From DATFRY01 sp963764695 (lineage in GTDB: Bacteria > Myxococcota_A > Polyangia > Haliangiales > Haliangiaceae): DNA of 64,000 bases. The stretch lies in contig CAVXTW010000002.1 in the NCBI GenBank assembly GCA_963764695.1, forward strand, positions 186,001 to 250,000. Direction: 5' to 3'. Made by a program: the position numbers and the translations under genes. Position 1 is the stretch's first letter, and every line of letters starts with the position of its first letter. The notes under the pieces were generated by a model. That model was not told the origin of the DNA and did no database searches. It saw nothing but the letters and a program-made list of their open reading frames with translations. Below are positions 38,511-48,648 of the stretch, one piece after another.

Positions 38511-40473
38511 TCAGCGACAGCCGGGGCGCGGGCTGGTGTCCTGCGGCTCGTCGCGCGGGAGGATCGCGCGCAGGTAGCCGTACTCTTCATCGCAGAACAC
38601 GCCCGGTCCCTCGCCCTCGAGCTCGGCGCGCTCGAGGAAGCTGCGACCGCCGCCCGACTCCATGAGCCGATCGGGCTCGTCGGTCACGATGTGCACGTCG
38701 CCGCCGCCCGGGTTGGCGAGACCGAGCGAGTGTCCGAGCTCGTGGCTGACCGTCGTGCCGATGAGCGAGCCGAGCACCCAGACGGCGCACTCGATGCGCT
38801 CGCGCCGATCGCCGGCCGGGCACGCGTCGCCGGTCGGCGCGTCCAGCTCGCGCGCCTCGGCGGGCACGACGGCCTCGCCGCTCTGGTCGGGCCGGAACGG
38901 ATCGAACACGTCGTCGAACAGGGCGTCGGTGGCCGCCGATTCGGGCGCGAGGCCGTTCGGGTGCTCCGAGAAGGTGAACAGAGACTCGACGAACACACCG
39001 CCGTAGCCGGGAAAGCCGTCGGCCTGGGTGGTGGCGTTGACGCCGCCGATGCGGTCGTACAGGCGCAGGTTGCCGACGTCCTTGCCGGGGGTGTTGTCGT
39101 AGCCGAGCAGGCCGAGTCCGTTCGGGTCCGGCCCGCCCACCTCGACCTCGGAGTAGAGCGAGAAGTCGCCGGGCGGCTCGGTGCGGACCTCGAGGTTGAT
39201 CGTCCGGTAGTCGCGCTGCACCACGTCGAGCACGCGCTGGCGGATCAGCTGGTCGGCGGCGCGCAGTCCGAAGTGCTGCAGGCTGCTGATGTACTGCTGC
39301 GTGAAGTTGAGGTAGACGACCTGGACCAGCGGCGCCAGGCGCACGTCGATGTCGAGCGGGGCGCCGTTCACCTCGTCCTCGCCGTACGACACGATGGGTG
39401 TGACGGTGCCGGTGAAGCTGCCGGTGCTCTCGCGCAGCCCCAGCTGGCCGAGGTCGTCGTCCTCGTTGAGGACGTAGCGGACCAGGCTGCCGCTGACGAA
39501 CTCCGGCACCAGGATGGTGTCGATGTCGATCGGCGTGTCGGTGCCGTCGCGCGTGTACTGGCCGACCAGGTTCAGCAGGGTGACCTGATCCGGCGAGCCG
39601 CCGACGAAGCCTCCGCCCTCGATCTCCAGATACTGGCCCAGGCTGACCTGCTCGGGCGCCACGCCGCGCACCTCGGCCTCGCGCAGACCGGCGACGGTGT
39701 CAACCGCGGCGCTGTCGAGCGCGGAGCCGCCGGCGTGCTGGTTGTGCAGCAGCACGTCGCCGCGGAACTCACCGGCGCGGATGCCGGCGACCTCGGGCGC
39801 GAAGCGGAACGAGCCGGCCGAGCGGTCGAAGCGACTGGCAGGCGTGACCGGCAGGTCAACCGGACCGACCGGCGCGCACTCGCCCAGCTCGCCTGCCTCG
39901 TCGCGCGCGGCGAAGCAGCCCTGCACGCGCGCGTAGGTGCTGCCCTCGGTGCCGCCGAGCAGCATGCCGCCGCCCTGCACGGCGATGTCCTCGTTGACGA
40001 AGATGGTCTCCGGGTGATCGATCGCGCCCAGCTCCGGCGTCAGCTCGGGGCGCAGGCTCAGCGTGACCTCGAGATCGCGGGTGACATGGGTCTGGGCGTC
40101 AACCGCGCTGAGCACCTCGACCGCGGCGGTGCCGGTGAGCTCGCCCTGGCGCGCGCCGAGCTCCGCGATCAGAATCCTCGGTGACCTCGACCTCGAGATG
40201 GTCGAAGTCGGCGAAGCGGACCGGCACCTTGAAGCTCACGTCGCGGCTCTGGCCGCCGTCGGTGAAGGTCCCGGCCAGCACCAGCTTGCTCTCACCCCAC
40301 GGCGACTCCACGAACGATTGCCCCTCGACGACAAGCACCGTGCCCGGCACCAGCACGTCCGGCTGCACCGAGACGATATCCAGCTCGTCGAGCCCGGTAT
40401 CGTACCGAGGCTCGCTCTCGCTGAAGCTGCACGCGGCGAGGGCCGCCAGGGGAATGCACAGCAGGGCCCGCAC
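38511..40473 (-). CDS. TIG-repeat lipoprotein with metzincin-type motif, interrupted by a +1 frameshift
   Basis: From GTG 40473 the protein begins with a lipoprotein signal (MRALLCIPLAALAACSF, lipobox LAAC) and a TIG/IPT-like unit (VQPDVLVPGTVLVVEGQSF). The frame then breaks at VEVTED. The remainder continues in the next frame from IAELGARQGELTGTAA. Removing the extra base at 40173/40174 restores a ~653-residue protein. Further TIG-like units follow (VRGVAPEQVSLGQYLEIEGGGF), and near the C-terminus a zinc-protease-like signature HELGHSLGLANP with DRLMESGG as a possible Met-turn. Position 11 of the metzincin motif is Asn instead of His, so activity is uncertain. Confidence 0.78.
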
Positions 40474-40527
40474 GACCGGCCGAATCTGCCGGCCCGGCCG
40501 GCCGCGGTCAATGGCTTTCTTTGGCGG

Positions 40528-41931
40528 TTACGGCCAGAGGCCGAGCTCGAAGTTCGAGGTCACCACCTTCTGGATCGCCACGATGAAGGATGCCGTGCGC
40601 AGGTCCGGGGTCCGGTAGCGGTCGCGGGCCTCGCGGATCTCGTTCAGGGCCTCGATCATCGTGTCGTCCAGGCCGGACCGGACGTGATCGATCTCGCTCA
40701 CGCCCTGGCCGGTGGCCGCCCAGACCTCCGGCTTGAACTTGCTGCCGGTCATCTCCTCGATCGCCGTCATCAGCTGTCCGCGGCGCTGCGCGTCGATGCG
40801 GCGCGACATGCGGCCGTACCGCATGTGCGCCAGGTTCTTGCTCCACTCGAAGTAAGACACGGTCACGCCGCCCGCATTGATGTACACGTCGGGCAGGACC
40901 GCGATGCCGCGCTTGGTGAGGATCTCGGCGGCGTCGGCGGTGGTGGGGCCGTTGGCAGCCTCGGCCACCAGGCGCGCCTGGATCTTCTCCGCGTTCTGCG
41001 CGGTGATCTGGTTCTCCATCGCCGCGGGCACGAGGATGTCGCACGGGTAGGTCAGCACCTGTGCGCCCTCTTCGACAAGCTTGGCGCCGGCGAAGCCGCG
41101 GATGGTCTTGTGCTGGTTGAGGTGCTCGCGCACCGCCTCGACCGACAGGCCGGTCTCGTTCCACAGGGCGCCGTCGCGCTCGATGATGCCGACGATCTTG
41201 ACCCCGTCCTCCTCCTGGAGAAACTTGGCCGCGTGGTAGCCGACGTTGCCCAGGCCCTGCACGATGACGCGCTTGCCCTGGAGATCGCCGTCGAGCTTGC
41301 AGCCGGCGACGTCGGCCGGGTTGCGGAAGAACTCGCGCAGGCCGTACTGCACGCCGCGGCCGGTGGCCTCGTTGCGGCCGCGGATGCCGCCCTGTGACAC
41401 CGGCTTGCCGGTGACGCAGGCGAGCGGATCGATGTCCTCCGGGTTGAGCGTCGCGTACGTGTCTGCGATCCACGCCATCTCGCGCGGACCGGTGCCCATG
41501 TCCGGCGCCGGCACGTCGACGCCCGGGCCGATGCAGTTGCGCCAGAACAGCTCCGCGGTGTAGCGGCGCGTGACGCGCTCGAGCGTCTCGGGCGTCTCCA
41601 CGCGAGGATCGATCCGCACGCCGCCCTTGGCGCCGCCGAACGGCACGTTGACCAGCGCGCACTTGAACGTCATCAGCGTGGCGAGCGCGACGACCTCGTC
41701 GGCGCTGACCTCGAGATCGAAGCGGATGCCGCCCTTGACCGGCTTCTTGTGAAACGAATGCTGCGCGCGATAGGCGTCGATGAGGCGCAGATCGTCGCCG
41801 ACCCGGATCGGGATGCGCACGTGCAGGAGCACGCTGCACGTCTTGATTCGCTCCGACAGCCCGGGCGGAAGCGCCAGGTAGCTCACCGCCTTGTCGTACA
41901 TCCGGTAGACGTTGGCGCGGAAGGTTAACAT
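40528..41931 (-). CDS. Glutamate dehydrogenase family (Glu/Leu/Phe/Val dehydrogenase)
   Basis: 467 residues, a normal hexameric-type length. The substrate domain shows HKKPVKGGIRFDL and FKCALVNVPFGGAKGGV, with the catalytic Lys in the latter region. The Rossmann domain shows VQGLGNVGYHAAKFL. The protein catalyses reversible oxidative deamination of glutamate or another amino acid, linking carbon and nitrogen metabolism. Specificity between Glu and branched-chain substrates is not decided by what I can see. It is transcribed divergently from a thioesterase with only 40 bp between start codons; TACGAT lies 6 nt before its ATG. Confidence 0.93.
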   Translation of the reverse strand: MLTFRANVYRMYDKAVSYLALPPGLSERIKTCSVLLHVRIPIRVGDDLRLIDAYRAQHSFHKKPVKGGIRFDLEVSADEVVALATLMTFKCALVNVPFGGAKGGVRIDPRVETPETLERVTRRYTAELFWRNCIGPGVDVPAPDMGTGPREMAWIADTYATLNPEDIDPLACVTGKPVSQGGIRGRNEATGRGVQYGLREFFRNPADVAGCKLDGDLQGKRVIVQGLGNVGYHAAKFLQEEDGVKIVGIIERDGALWNETGLSVEAVREHLNQHKTIRGFAGAKLVEEGAQVLTYPCDILVPAAMENQITAQNAEKIQARLVAEAANGPTTADAAEILTKRGIAVLPDVYINAGGVTVSYFEWSKNLAHMRYGRMSRRIDAQRRGQLMTAIEEMTGSKFKPEVWAATGQGVSEIDHVRSGLDDTMIEALNEIREARDRYRTPDLRTASFIVAIQKVVTSNFELGLWP

Positions 41932-41937
41932 GCGGAC

Positions 41938-41964
41938 ATCGTACTAGAACTCGCGTGTTAGAGT
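41938..41964. promoter_or_regulatory. Back-to-back -10 elements of the dehydrogenase/thioesterase pair
   Basis: TACGAT on the minus strand (41938-41943) and TAGAGT on the plus strand (41959-41964) end 6 and 7 nt before their start codons. They are only 15 bp apart. A conventional -35 for either promoter would therefore lie over the other gene's start. Confidence 0.55.
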
Positions 41965-41971
41965 CCTGCGC

Positions 41972-42343
41972 GTGGACGGCTCTGCGCGGTTCGTTCAGCT
42001 GCTCGGCTTCGAGATCGACAAGGAAGCGGTCAACGGCCCGACGGTCTGCGTCATGGTGGGTGACGTCCACAAGAACGCCAACGGCGTGGTGCATGGCTCG
42101 GTCATTCACGCGCTGCTCGACTCGGTCATGGGCCTGCAGTGCTTCCGAGCGGCTGGACGGCAGCCGGTGGCGACCGCGGAGATCTCGGTCCGCTTCCTGC
42201 GGGCGGTCTTCGACGGTCGTCTGGAAGCGCGCGCGCGCGTCCTGCACGGCGGCAAGCGCCTGCTGTTCGTCGAGGGTGATGTCAGGCGCGAGGGCGAGCT
42301 GGTCGCGGTCGGCCAGGCCAGCTTCATGCCGGTCGGGCGCTGA
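41972..42343 (+). CDS. PaaI/hotdog-fold thioesterase
   Basis: 123 residues from GTG 41972. The central motif NANGVVHGSVIHALLDSVMG is the hotdog thioesterase active-site helix, with the usual Gly-x-x-His-Gly and an Asp at the catalytic position. The C-terminal strands RLEARARVLHGGKRLLFVEGDV complete the fold. Such enzymes hydrolyse acyl- or phenylacetyl-CoA thioesters; substrate unknown. The 5' leader is absent if TAGAGT is the -10. Confidence 0.85.
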   Translation: MDGSARFVQLLGFEIDKEAVNGPTVCVMVGDVHKNANGVVHGSVIHALLDSVMGLQCFRAAGRQPVATAEISVRFLRAVFDGRLEARARVLHGGKRLLFVEGDVRREGELVAVGQASFMPVGR

Positions 42344-42554
42344 TCCGTCTCCCTTTGCGGTCCGGCCGGAGCCCCGTCGTGGTCATGCATCGGCTGTGGT
42401 CAACCGCACGAAATCTCGTGTGTGCTGCCGCGTCGCACCAGGTGCGATCCGCTCGCACCGGACCGTCAAGTTTTTGTGCTCAAGCGACTTTATGAAGCAG
42501 ATGTGATCGGTTCACGCGACACTCCGACCCGGCCCCTGTCATACGACTGCAGCC
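42344..42554 (+). promoter_or_regulatory. Gap before the Ala/Pro-tailed kinase, with -10-like TACGAC at 42542-42547
   Basis: A 211-bp region without a gene, including an AT-richer patch (42470-42500). TACGAC ends exactly 7 nt before ATG 42555; it lacks the final T of the consensus, so this is a weaker member of the leaderless set. Confidence 0.4.
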
Positions 42555-44168
<1,614 letters not shown>

Positions 44169-44184
44169 CCGCCGAGCCGAACTC

Positions 44185-45162
44185 GTGAGCCCCATGTCGC
44201 ACCGCACGTACGTCCTGTTCCTCGCCGTCGCGCTCGCCATCGTCTCCGGCAGCGCCACCGTCCACGCCCAGCAGCCTGCCGCCGCCGGCGACGCGCAGAA
44301 GGAGCGCGCGCGCCAGCTGCACGAGCAGGGGCTGCGCCACTACGAGGCGGGGCAGTACGGCCGCGCCGTCGCCGCCTACCGCAAGGCCTACGCGCTGGTG
44401 CCGGTGCCGGGCATCCTGTTCAACCTGGCCCAGGCCTACCGGCTCAGGGGAGACTGCCGCCGCGCCCATCGCGCGTACCGCAGCTTCCTGCGCGCGGCCC
44501 CCGGCACGCCGGAGGCGAAGCTGGCCGAGGAGCACATCGCCTCGCTCCGCTCGTGCGCCGCCCGCGAGAAGGAGAAGAAGGCGGCCCAGGTCGCAGCCGC
44601 CGGCACCGCGACCGGCACGGCCACGGGGGCCGCGGCCGCGCAGCCATCTCCGCCGCCGCGCGGCCCGTCCACGCCGGCGGGCACGACCTCGCAGCCACAG
44701 TTCAGCGACGGCTCGCCGTTCGACGCGCCGCCCGCGGAGACCCCGTCGAACGAGCCGATCGAGCCGGCGGCCGACCTGACCAGCACCCGCGATCACGGCG
44801 CCGCGCCGGGCCGCCGCAAGAAGATGGTCGGCCTGGGCGTGGGCGCGGCCGGCGCGGTCCTGACCGTGGTCGGCGTCTACTACGGCCTGCGCGCCAACAG
44901 CGACGCCAGCGACCTGAACACGTTCTTCGACGACGGCGGCACCTGGACGCCGGAGCTGGCCGAGCGCGAGGACGCGCTGGACCGCAACCGCTCGCTCGCG
45001 CTCGGCTTCAGCCTGATCGGAGTGGCAGCGGTCGGCACCGGCGCGGTCTTCTACTGGCTCGGCAACCAGGAGGCCACCGCGGCCGAGGCGGCGCGGCGAA
45101 GCTCCGTATCGCTCGCTCCGCAGTCGAACGGGGCAGTCGTGCAATGGCGCGGCGAGTTCTGA
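44185..45162 (+). CDS. TPR-repeat envelope protein with C-terminal membrane helices
   Basis: 325 residues from GTG 44185 (ATG 44194 is equally possible). A signal peptide ends at VHAQQ (~residue 29). Two TPR units follow (ARQLHEQGLRHYEAGQYGRA; GILFNLAQAYRLRGDCRRA), then a long Ala/Thr/Pro linker and two hydrophobic helices (MVGLGVGAAGAVLTVVGVYYG; LGFSLIGVAAVGTGAVFYW). This layout, TPR plus linker plus helical hairpin after a kinase gene, is common in myxobacteria; the function is unknown. It overlaps the next gene by 19 bp. Confidence 0.8.
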   Translation: MSPMSHRTYVLFLAVALAIVSGSATVHAQQPAAAGDAQKERARQLHEQGLRHYEAGQYGRAVAAYRKAYALVPVPGILFNLAQAYRLRGDCRRAHRAYRSFLRAAPGTPEAKLAEEHIASLRSCAAREKEKKAAQVAAAGTATGTATGAAAAQPSPPPRGPSTPAGTTSQPQFSDGSPFDAPPAETPSNEPIEPAADLTSTRDHGAAPGRRKKMVGLGVGAAGAVLTVVGVYYGLRANSDASDLNTFFDDGGTWTPELAEREDALDRNRSLALGFSLIGVAAVGTGAVFYWLGNQEATAAEAARRSSVSLAPQSNGAVVQWRGEF

Positions 45163-46064
45163 TCCGCGCCGCGCTGGTCGGCGCGCTGATCGCCGGCGCG
45201 GCCCTCACGGCGTGCAACGCCGGCAGTCCCCGCGCCTGCACCGTGTCATGCAGCGTCAACGGCGAGTGCCCGGACGACACCACCTGCGGCACCGACGGCT
45301 ACTGCCACGCCGCCGGCGAGCCGGCCGGCAGCTGCGCCGAGGGCGGCGGCGACGACGCCACCGACGACGGTGGGGATGGCAGCGACGGTAGTGACGGCAG
45401 CGATGGCAGCGATGGTAGCGACGACGGCAGCGACGGCAGCGACGGCAGCGACGGCCCGGACGACGGCGGCGATGGCCCGGAGGTCTGCGACCCGTGCGAT
45501 CCGGTCGAGCAGTGCGGCTGCCTCGAGGGCGAGGCCTGCTACGTCAGCCGCGACCTGCCGGAGCCCACGTGCGCCACGGCCGGCACCGGCGTCGAGGAGA
45601 CCCCGTGCGAGTTCGACGAGGAGTGCGCGGCCGGATTCTCCTGTCACACCGAGCCGGGCCTGCCCGGACACTGCCAGGCCTACTGCAACCGCGACGCCGA
45701 CTGCGCCGGCGGCGTGAGCCTGTGCAACCGGCCCATCGGCGGCATCGACACGCGCACCTGCACGTCCGACTGTGACCCGCTCGATGAAGCGGCGTGCGCC
45801 CTGTTCGAGAAGTGCACCCTCGATCAGGGGGCCGGCGGGCGCTGGGATGCGCGCTGCCTCGAGCACGGCGGCGCCCTCGACTTCGAGACCTGCTTCGAGC
45901 AGTACGACTGTGCGCCCGGGTACATCTGCGCCGAGTCCGACCCGGATTTCGGCGTATGCGAGTTCATGTGCATCGTCGGAACATCGTGTGGCAGCACCAT
46001 CTGCGCCGGCTATGTTCCAGCCGTGGAGCTGGGCGGCGTCGAGTACGGCTTCTGCCCGTTCTGA
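45144..46064 (+). CDS. Cys-rich lipoprotein with Asp/Gly/Ser repeat linker
   Basis: 306 residues from ATG 45144, inside the end of the TPR gene. The lipoprotein signal ends at Cys 24 (GAALTACN). A short Cys-rich module (CSVNGECPDDTTCGTDGYC) is followed by a ~40-residue GSDGSDG-type linker and then a larger Cys-rich region (CDPCDPVEQCGCLEGEAC; CEFDEECAAGFSCHTE). The spacing suggests several disulfide-stabilised EGF-like or defensin-like modules. Secreted proteins of this design are typical of myxobacteria; the role is unknown. It ends 28 bp before mbtH-like. Confidence 0.8.
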   Translation: MARRVLIRAALVGALIAGAALTACNAGSPRACTVSCSVNGECPDDTTCGTDGYCHAAGEPAGSCAEGGGDDATDDGGDGSDGSDGSDGSDGSDDGSDGSDGSDGPDDGGDGPEVCDPCDPVEQCGCLEGEACYVSRDLPEPTCATAGTGVEETPCEFDEECAAGFSCHTEPGLPGHCQAYCNRDADCAGGVSLCNRPIGGIDTRTCTSDCDPLDEAACALFEKCTLDQGAGGRWDARCLEHGGALDFETCFEQYDCAPGYICAESDPDFGVCEFMCIVGTSCGSTICAGYVPAVELGGVEYGFCPF

Positions 46065-46078
46065 CCGGCGCGTCGTTG

Positions 46079-46084
46079 TAGTAT
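46079..46084 (+). promoter_or_regulatory. -10-like TAGTAT before the MbtH-like gene
   Basis: TAGTAT ends 8 nt before ATG 46093, indicating that the MbtH-like gene may have its own promoter rather than depend on the preceding operon. Confidence 0.45.
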
Positions 46085-46092
46085 CGGACGCG

Positions 46093-46308
46093 ATGTCGAG
46101 CTCGATCCTGGACGACGAGACCGCCCTCTTCGAGGTGGTGGTGAACCACGAGGAGCAGTATTCGATCTGGCCCGCCGACCGCGATCCGCCGGCCGGCTGG
46201 CGCAAGGCGGGCAAGTCCGGCGTGAAGGCCGAGTGCCTCGCCTACATCGACGAGGTGTGGACCGACATGCGTCCGCTCTCGCTGCGCAAGCACATGGGCG
46301 ACGCCTGA
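46093..46308 (+). CDS. MbtH-like protein
   Basis: A 71-residue protein with the complete MbtH signature: NHEEQYSIWP, PAGWR, and WTDMRPLSLRKHM near the C-terminus, including the conserved Trp residues. MbtH proteins bind and activate adenylation domains of non-ribosomal peptide synthetases. No NRPS gene occurs in the window, so this copy is separated from its partner, or serves synthetases elsewhere in the genome. It is complete and has no sign of decay. Confidence 0.93.
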   Translation: MSSSILDDETALFEVVVNHEEQYSIWPADRDPPAGWRKAGKSGVKAECLAYIDEVWTDMRPLSLRKHMGDA

Positions 46309-46335
46309 TCGCCCGACCATCCGCTTCTCGATCGC

Positions 46336-47535
46336 TCAGCCCGCTTCGTGGCCGCGCATCGCCGCGATGGTCATCAGCGCCACCAGCGCCGCGAGCAGGA
46401 CCCCGATGACCGGCACCGGCCACGGCGTCGCGATGGCCGCCAGCGCCAGCAGCGCCGCGATCGGAAAGGACAGGCTGCGCGCCGCGCCGTCGCGGTGCGG
46501 CCGGATGTGCATGGCCCACACGCTGACCAGGTAGATCGCCACCGGGATGGCGACCGCCGCGCCGGCCGTCCGGTGCGAGATCGACTCGCGCGCCACCGCA
46601 TGATCGACCGCGACGGCGAGCCCCGCGCCCACCCCCGCGGCCGACGCGAAGATGAAGAGGTGGCCGTACCCCCACAGAAACGCGTACTGGCGGCCGGACA
46701 GCAGTCGGTGGGCCGGGCGTTCGAAGTACAGCCACCACATCGAGAAGAGGATCAGGAGCCCGCCGCCGATGATGGCCAGCAGCGGGCCGCCGGCGCCGCC
46801 GGCATCGACCGCGGCCTGGATCGCCAGCGTCGCGGCCAGCACCGACTCGCCGATCACGATGATGGTGAAGAGCCCGTAGCGCTCGGCGATGTGATGCGGA
46901 TGCCAGGTCGTGGGGCGGGCGCGCTCGGCCCAGATCGGGACCAGCAGCTCGGCCGGCACCATGACGCACCACGCGGCCAGGCGCCACGAAGGCGGCATCA
47001 CGACCATCGAGACCCAGCCGGCATAGCAGACGGTCACTCCGAGGGCGAAGCGCAGCGCGGTGCGCCGGCGAGGCGGATCGCCGCGCGCCACGCGCAGCCA
47101 CTGGGTGACCAGCCCGGCCCGCATCAGCCCGTAGCCGAGCGTGACAACCCCGAAGTCGAGCGCGTCGAACGCGCGCGGCACGCCGGCCGCCACGGTCAGC
47201 ACGCCGGCGATCTGCACCAGCGTGGTCAGCCGGTAGGGGACGTCGTCGGTGTCGTAGGCGGACGCGAACCAGGAGAAGTTCATCCACCCCCACCAGATGG
47301 CGAAGAAGACCATCGCGTAGCCGAGCAGGGCGGGTCCGGCGTGGCCGGCGGCCAGGCCGTGGTGCAGGCGCGCCGCGACCTGCGCCACCGCGACCACGAA
47401 GCACAGGTCGAACAGAAGCTCGAGCGGCGTGGCGGCCCGGTGCGGCTCGTGTGGATCGCGCGCCACCATGGGGCGGCGCCATCGCCGGCGCGCCTCGTGC
47501 ACCACCTCGCTCACCGTTCGGTCGCCACCCGACAC
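46336..47535 (-). CDS. LtrA-family (low temperature requirement A) membrane protein
   Basis: 399 residues from GTG 47535. The family entry motif RRPMVARDPHEPHRAATPLELLFDL is evident in parts (ARDPHEPHRAATPLELLFD), followed by about eleven hydrophobic helices, with HIAERYGLFTIIVIGES in the middle. The function of LtrA is not established. The start is decided by TATCCT located 6 nt before GTG 47535; GTG 47514 and ATG 47469 are alternatives that would lose this promoter relation. It converges with the MbtH-like gene. Confidence 0.88.
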   Translation of the reverse strand: MSGGDRTVSEVVHEARRRWRRPMVARDPHEPHRAATPLELLFDLCFVVAVAQVAARLHHGLAAGHAGPALLGYAMVFFAIWWGWMNFSWFASAYDTDDVPYRLTTLVQIAGVLTVAAGVPRAFDALDFGVVTLGYGLMRAGLVTQWLRVARGDPPRRRTALRFALGVTVCYAGWVSMVVMPPSWRLAAWCVMVPAELLVPIWAERARPTTWHPHHIAERYGLFTIIVIGESVLAATLAIQAAVDAGGAGGPLLAIIGGGLLILFSMWWLYFERPAHRLLSGRQYAFLWGYGHLFIFASAAGVGAGLAVAVDHAVARESISHRTAGAAVAIPVAIYLVSVWAMHIRPHRDGAARSLSFPIAALLALAAIATPWPVPVIGVLLAALVALMTIAAMRGHEAG

Positions 47536-47541
47536 GCCGCC

Positions 47542-47547
47542 AGGATA
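47542..47547 (-). promoter_or_regulatory. -10-like TATCCT before the LtrA gene
   Basis: TATCCT-N6-GTG; decides among three possible starts. Confidence 0.5.
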
Positions 47548-47567
47548 CGCGAGAACGCGGCCCGTGC

Positions 47568-48606
47568 TCAGGGGAGGCGGAACACCTCGTGCGTGGCCAC
47601 CGCGCCGATGCCGGCCACGTCCGCCCCGCCCGGCACGTAGAGGGCGCCGTCCACGCCGGCGGCGCCCATGCCGTGGCGCGGCGTCGGCATGTCGGGCCCG
47701 GCGCTCCACTCATCGGCGGCCGGATCGTCAGATCTCGGTCTGCGCGAACACGCCGGTGTCCGCATCCGGGTTGCCCTCGCCGCCCACGACGACAATCCGG
47801 CCGTCAACGACGCCGGAGCCGATGCCGCCGCGGGCGGTCGGCATCGCCGCCCGCTCCTCCCACGCTCCGTCGACGAACGCGGACACCGCACCGGTGATCT
47901 GCCCGTCGGTGCGGCCGCCGACGGCGTAGAACACGCCGTCCACGGTCTGGCCGGTCCCGTGGTCGATGCGCGCCGGCAAGAGCGGTGCATCGTCGTCCCA
48001 CGCGTCGGCGGCCGGGTCGTAGGTCGACACCGTGTCAACCGAGCTCCCGTTCAGTCCGCCGGCAACCACGATGATGCCGTCGACCGCGCCGACCGCCGAC
48101 GCGCCGCGCTCGGTTCCGGCCGACATCGGCGTGTGCTCGGCCCACGCGTCGTCACCCGGCGTCCAGGACCAGACCACGCCGATGGCAGAGAAGTCCTGTC
48201 GCAGCGCCCCGACCACGTAGATCGTCCCGTCCACCACCACGGCGTTGGCGTGGTGCACCGGCATGGGCAGGTCGGGCCCGGCGCCCCACTGGTCCGACGC
48301 CACGTCGTAGGTCAGCACGCCGCTGAGCGACCCGATGCCGCCGAGCACGTACACCACGCCGCCTTCCGCCACCGCCGCCGTCTCCTGCACGGGACCGACC
48401 GGCAGATCGTCGAGAGTCTCCCAGCCGCTCCCGCCTCCGCCGTCCAATCCGTCGTCACCTCCGTCGTCCGCGGCGTCATCGCCTCCGCCGCCCCCTCCGC
48501 CGCCTCCGCCGTCCGCCCCGTCGCCGCCGTTGCCGTCGTCGTCGCCGCAGGCTGCTGCCACCAGGGCCATGCCCGCGACCAGGCTCATCGCGAAACGGTG
48601 CCGCAT
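47568..48606 (-). CDS. Kelch-repeat lipoprotein, interrupted by a +1 frameshift near its end
   Basis: From ATG 48606 the protein has a lipoprotein signal (MALVAAACGDD), a Gly/Asp-rich linker (GGGGGGGGGDDAADDG) and Kelch blades (VYVLGGIGSLSGVLTYDVASDQW; IYVVGALRQDFSAIGVVW; IIVVAGGLNGSSVDTVSTYDP). The frame stops at FAQTEI. Removing one C at 47729 converts the stop to FAQTEIYDPAADEW and continues through one more blade to the stop at 47568, giving ~345 residues. This repairs a blade that is otherwise cut in half. The propeller probably binds carbohydrate or protein at the cell surface. Confidence 0.85.
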
Positions 48607-48612
48607 GGCGCC

Positions 48613-48641
48613 AGTATAGCGGCTGCCTCTTCGGGTACGAT
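48613..48641. promoter_or_regulatory. Back-to-back -10 elements of the Kelch/YWTN lipoprotein pair
   Basis: TATACT on the minus strand (48613-48618) is 6 nt before the Kelch start; TACGAT on the plus strand (48636-48641) is 7 nt before codon ATC 48649. The two elements are 17 bp apart, so each occupies the -35 position of the other. Confidence 0.55.
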
Positions 48642-48648
48642 CGCGCCC

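Noticed and set aside
45350..45480. Repeated GGCAGCGAC-type units
   Set aside because: These are codons of the Gly/Ser/Asp linker of a lipoprotein, not an independent repeat element.
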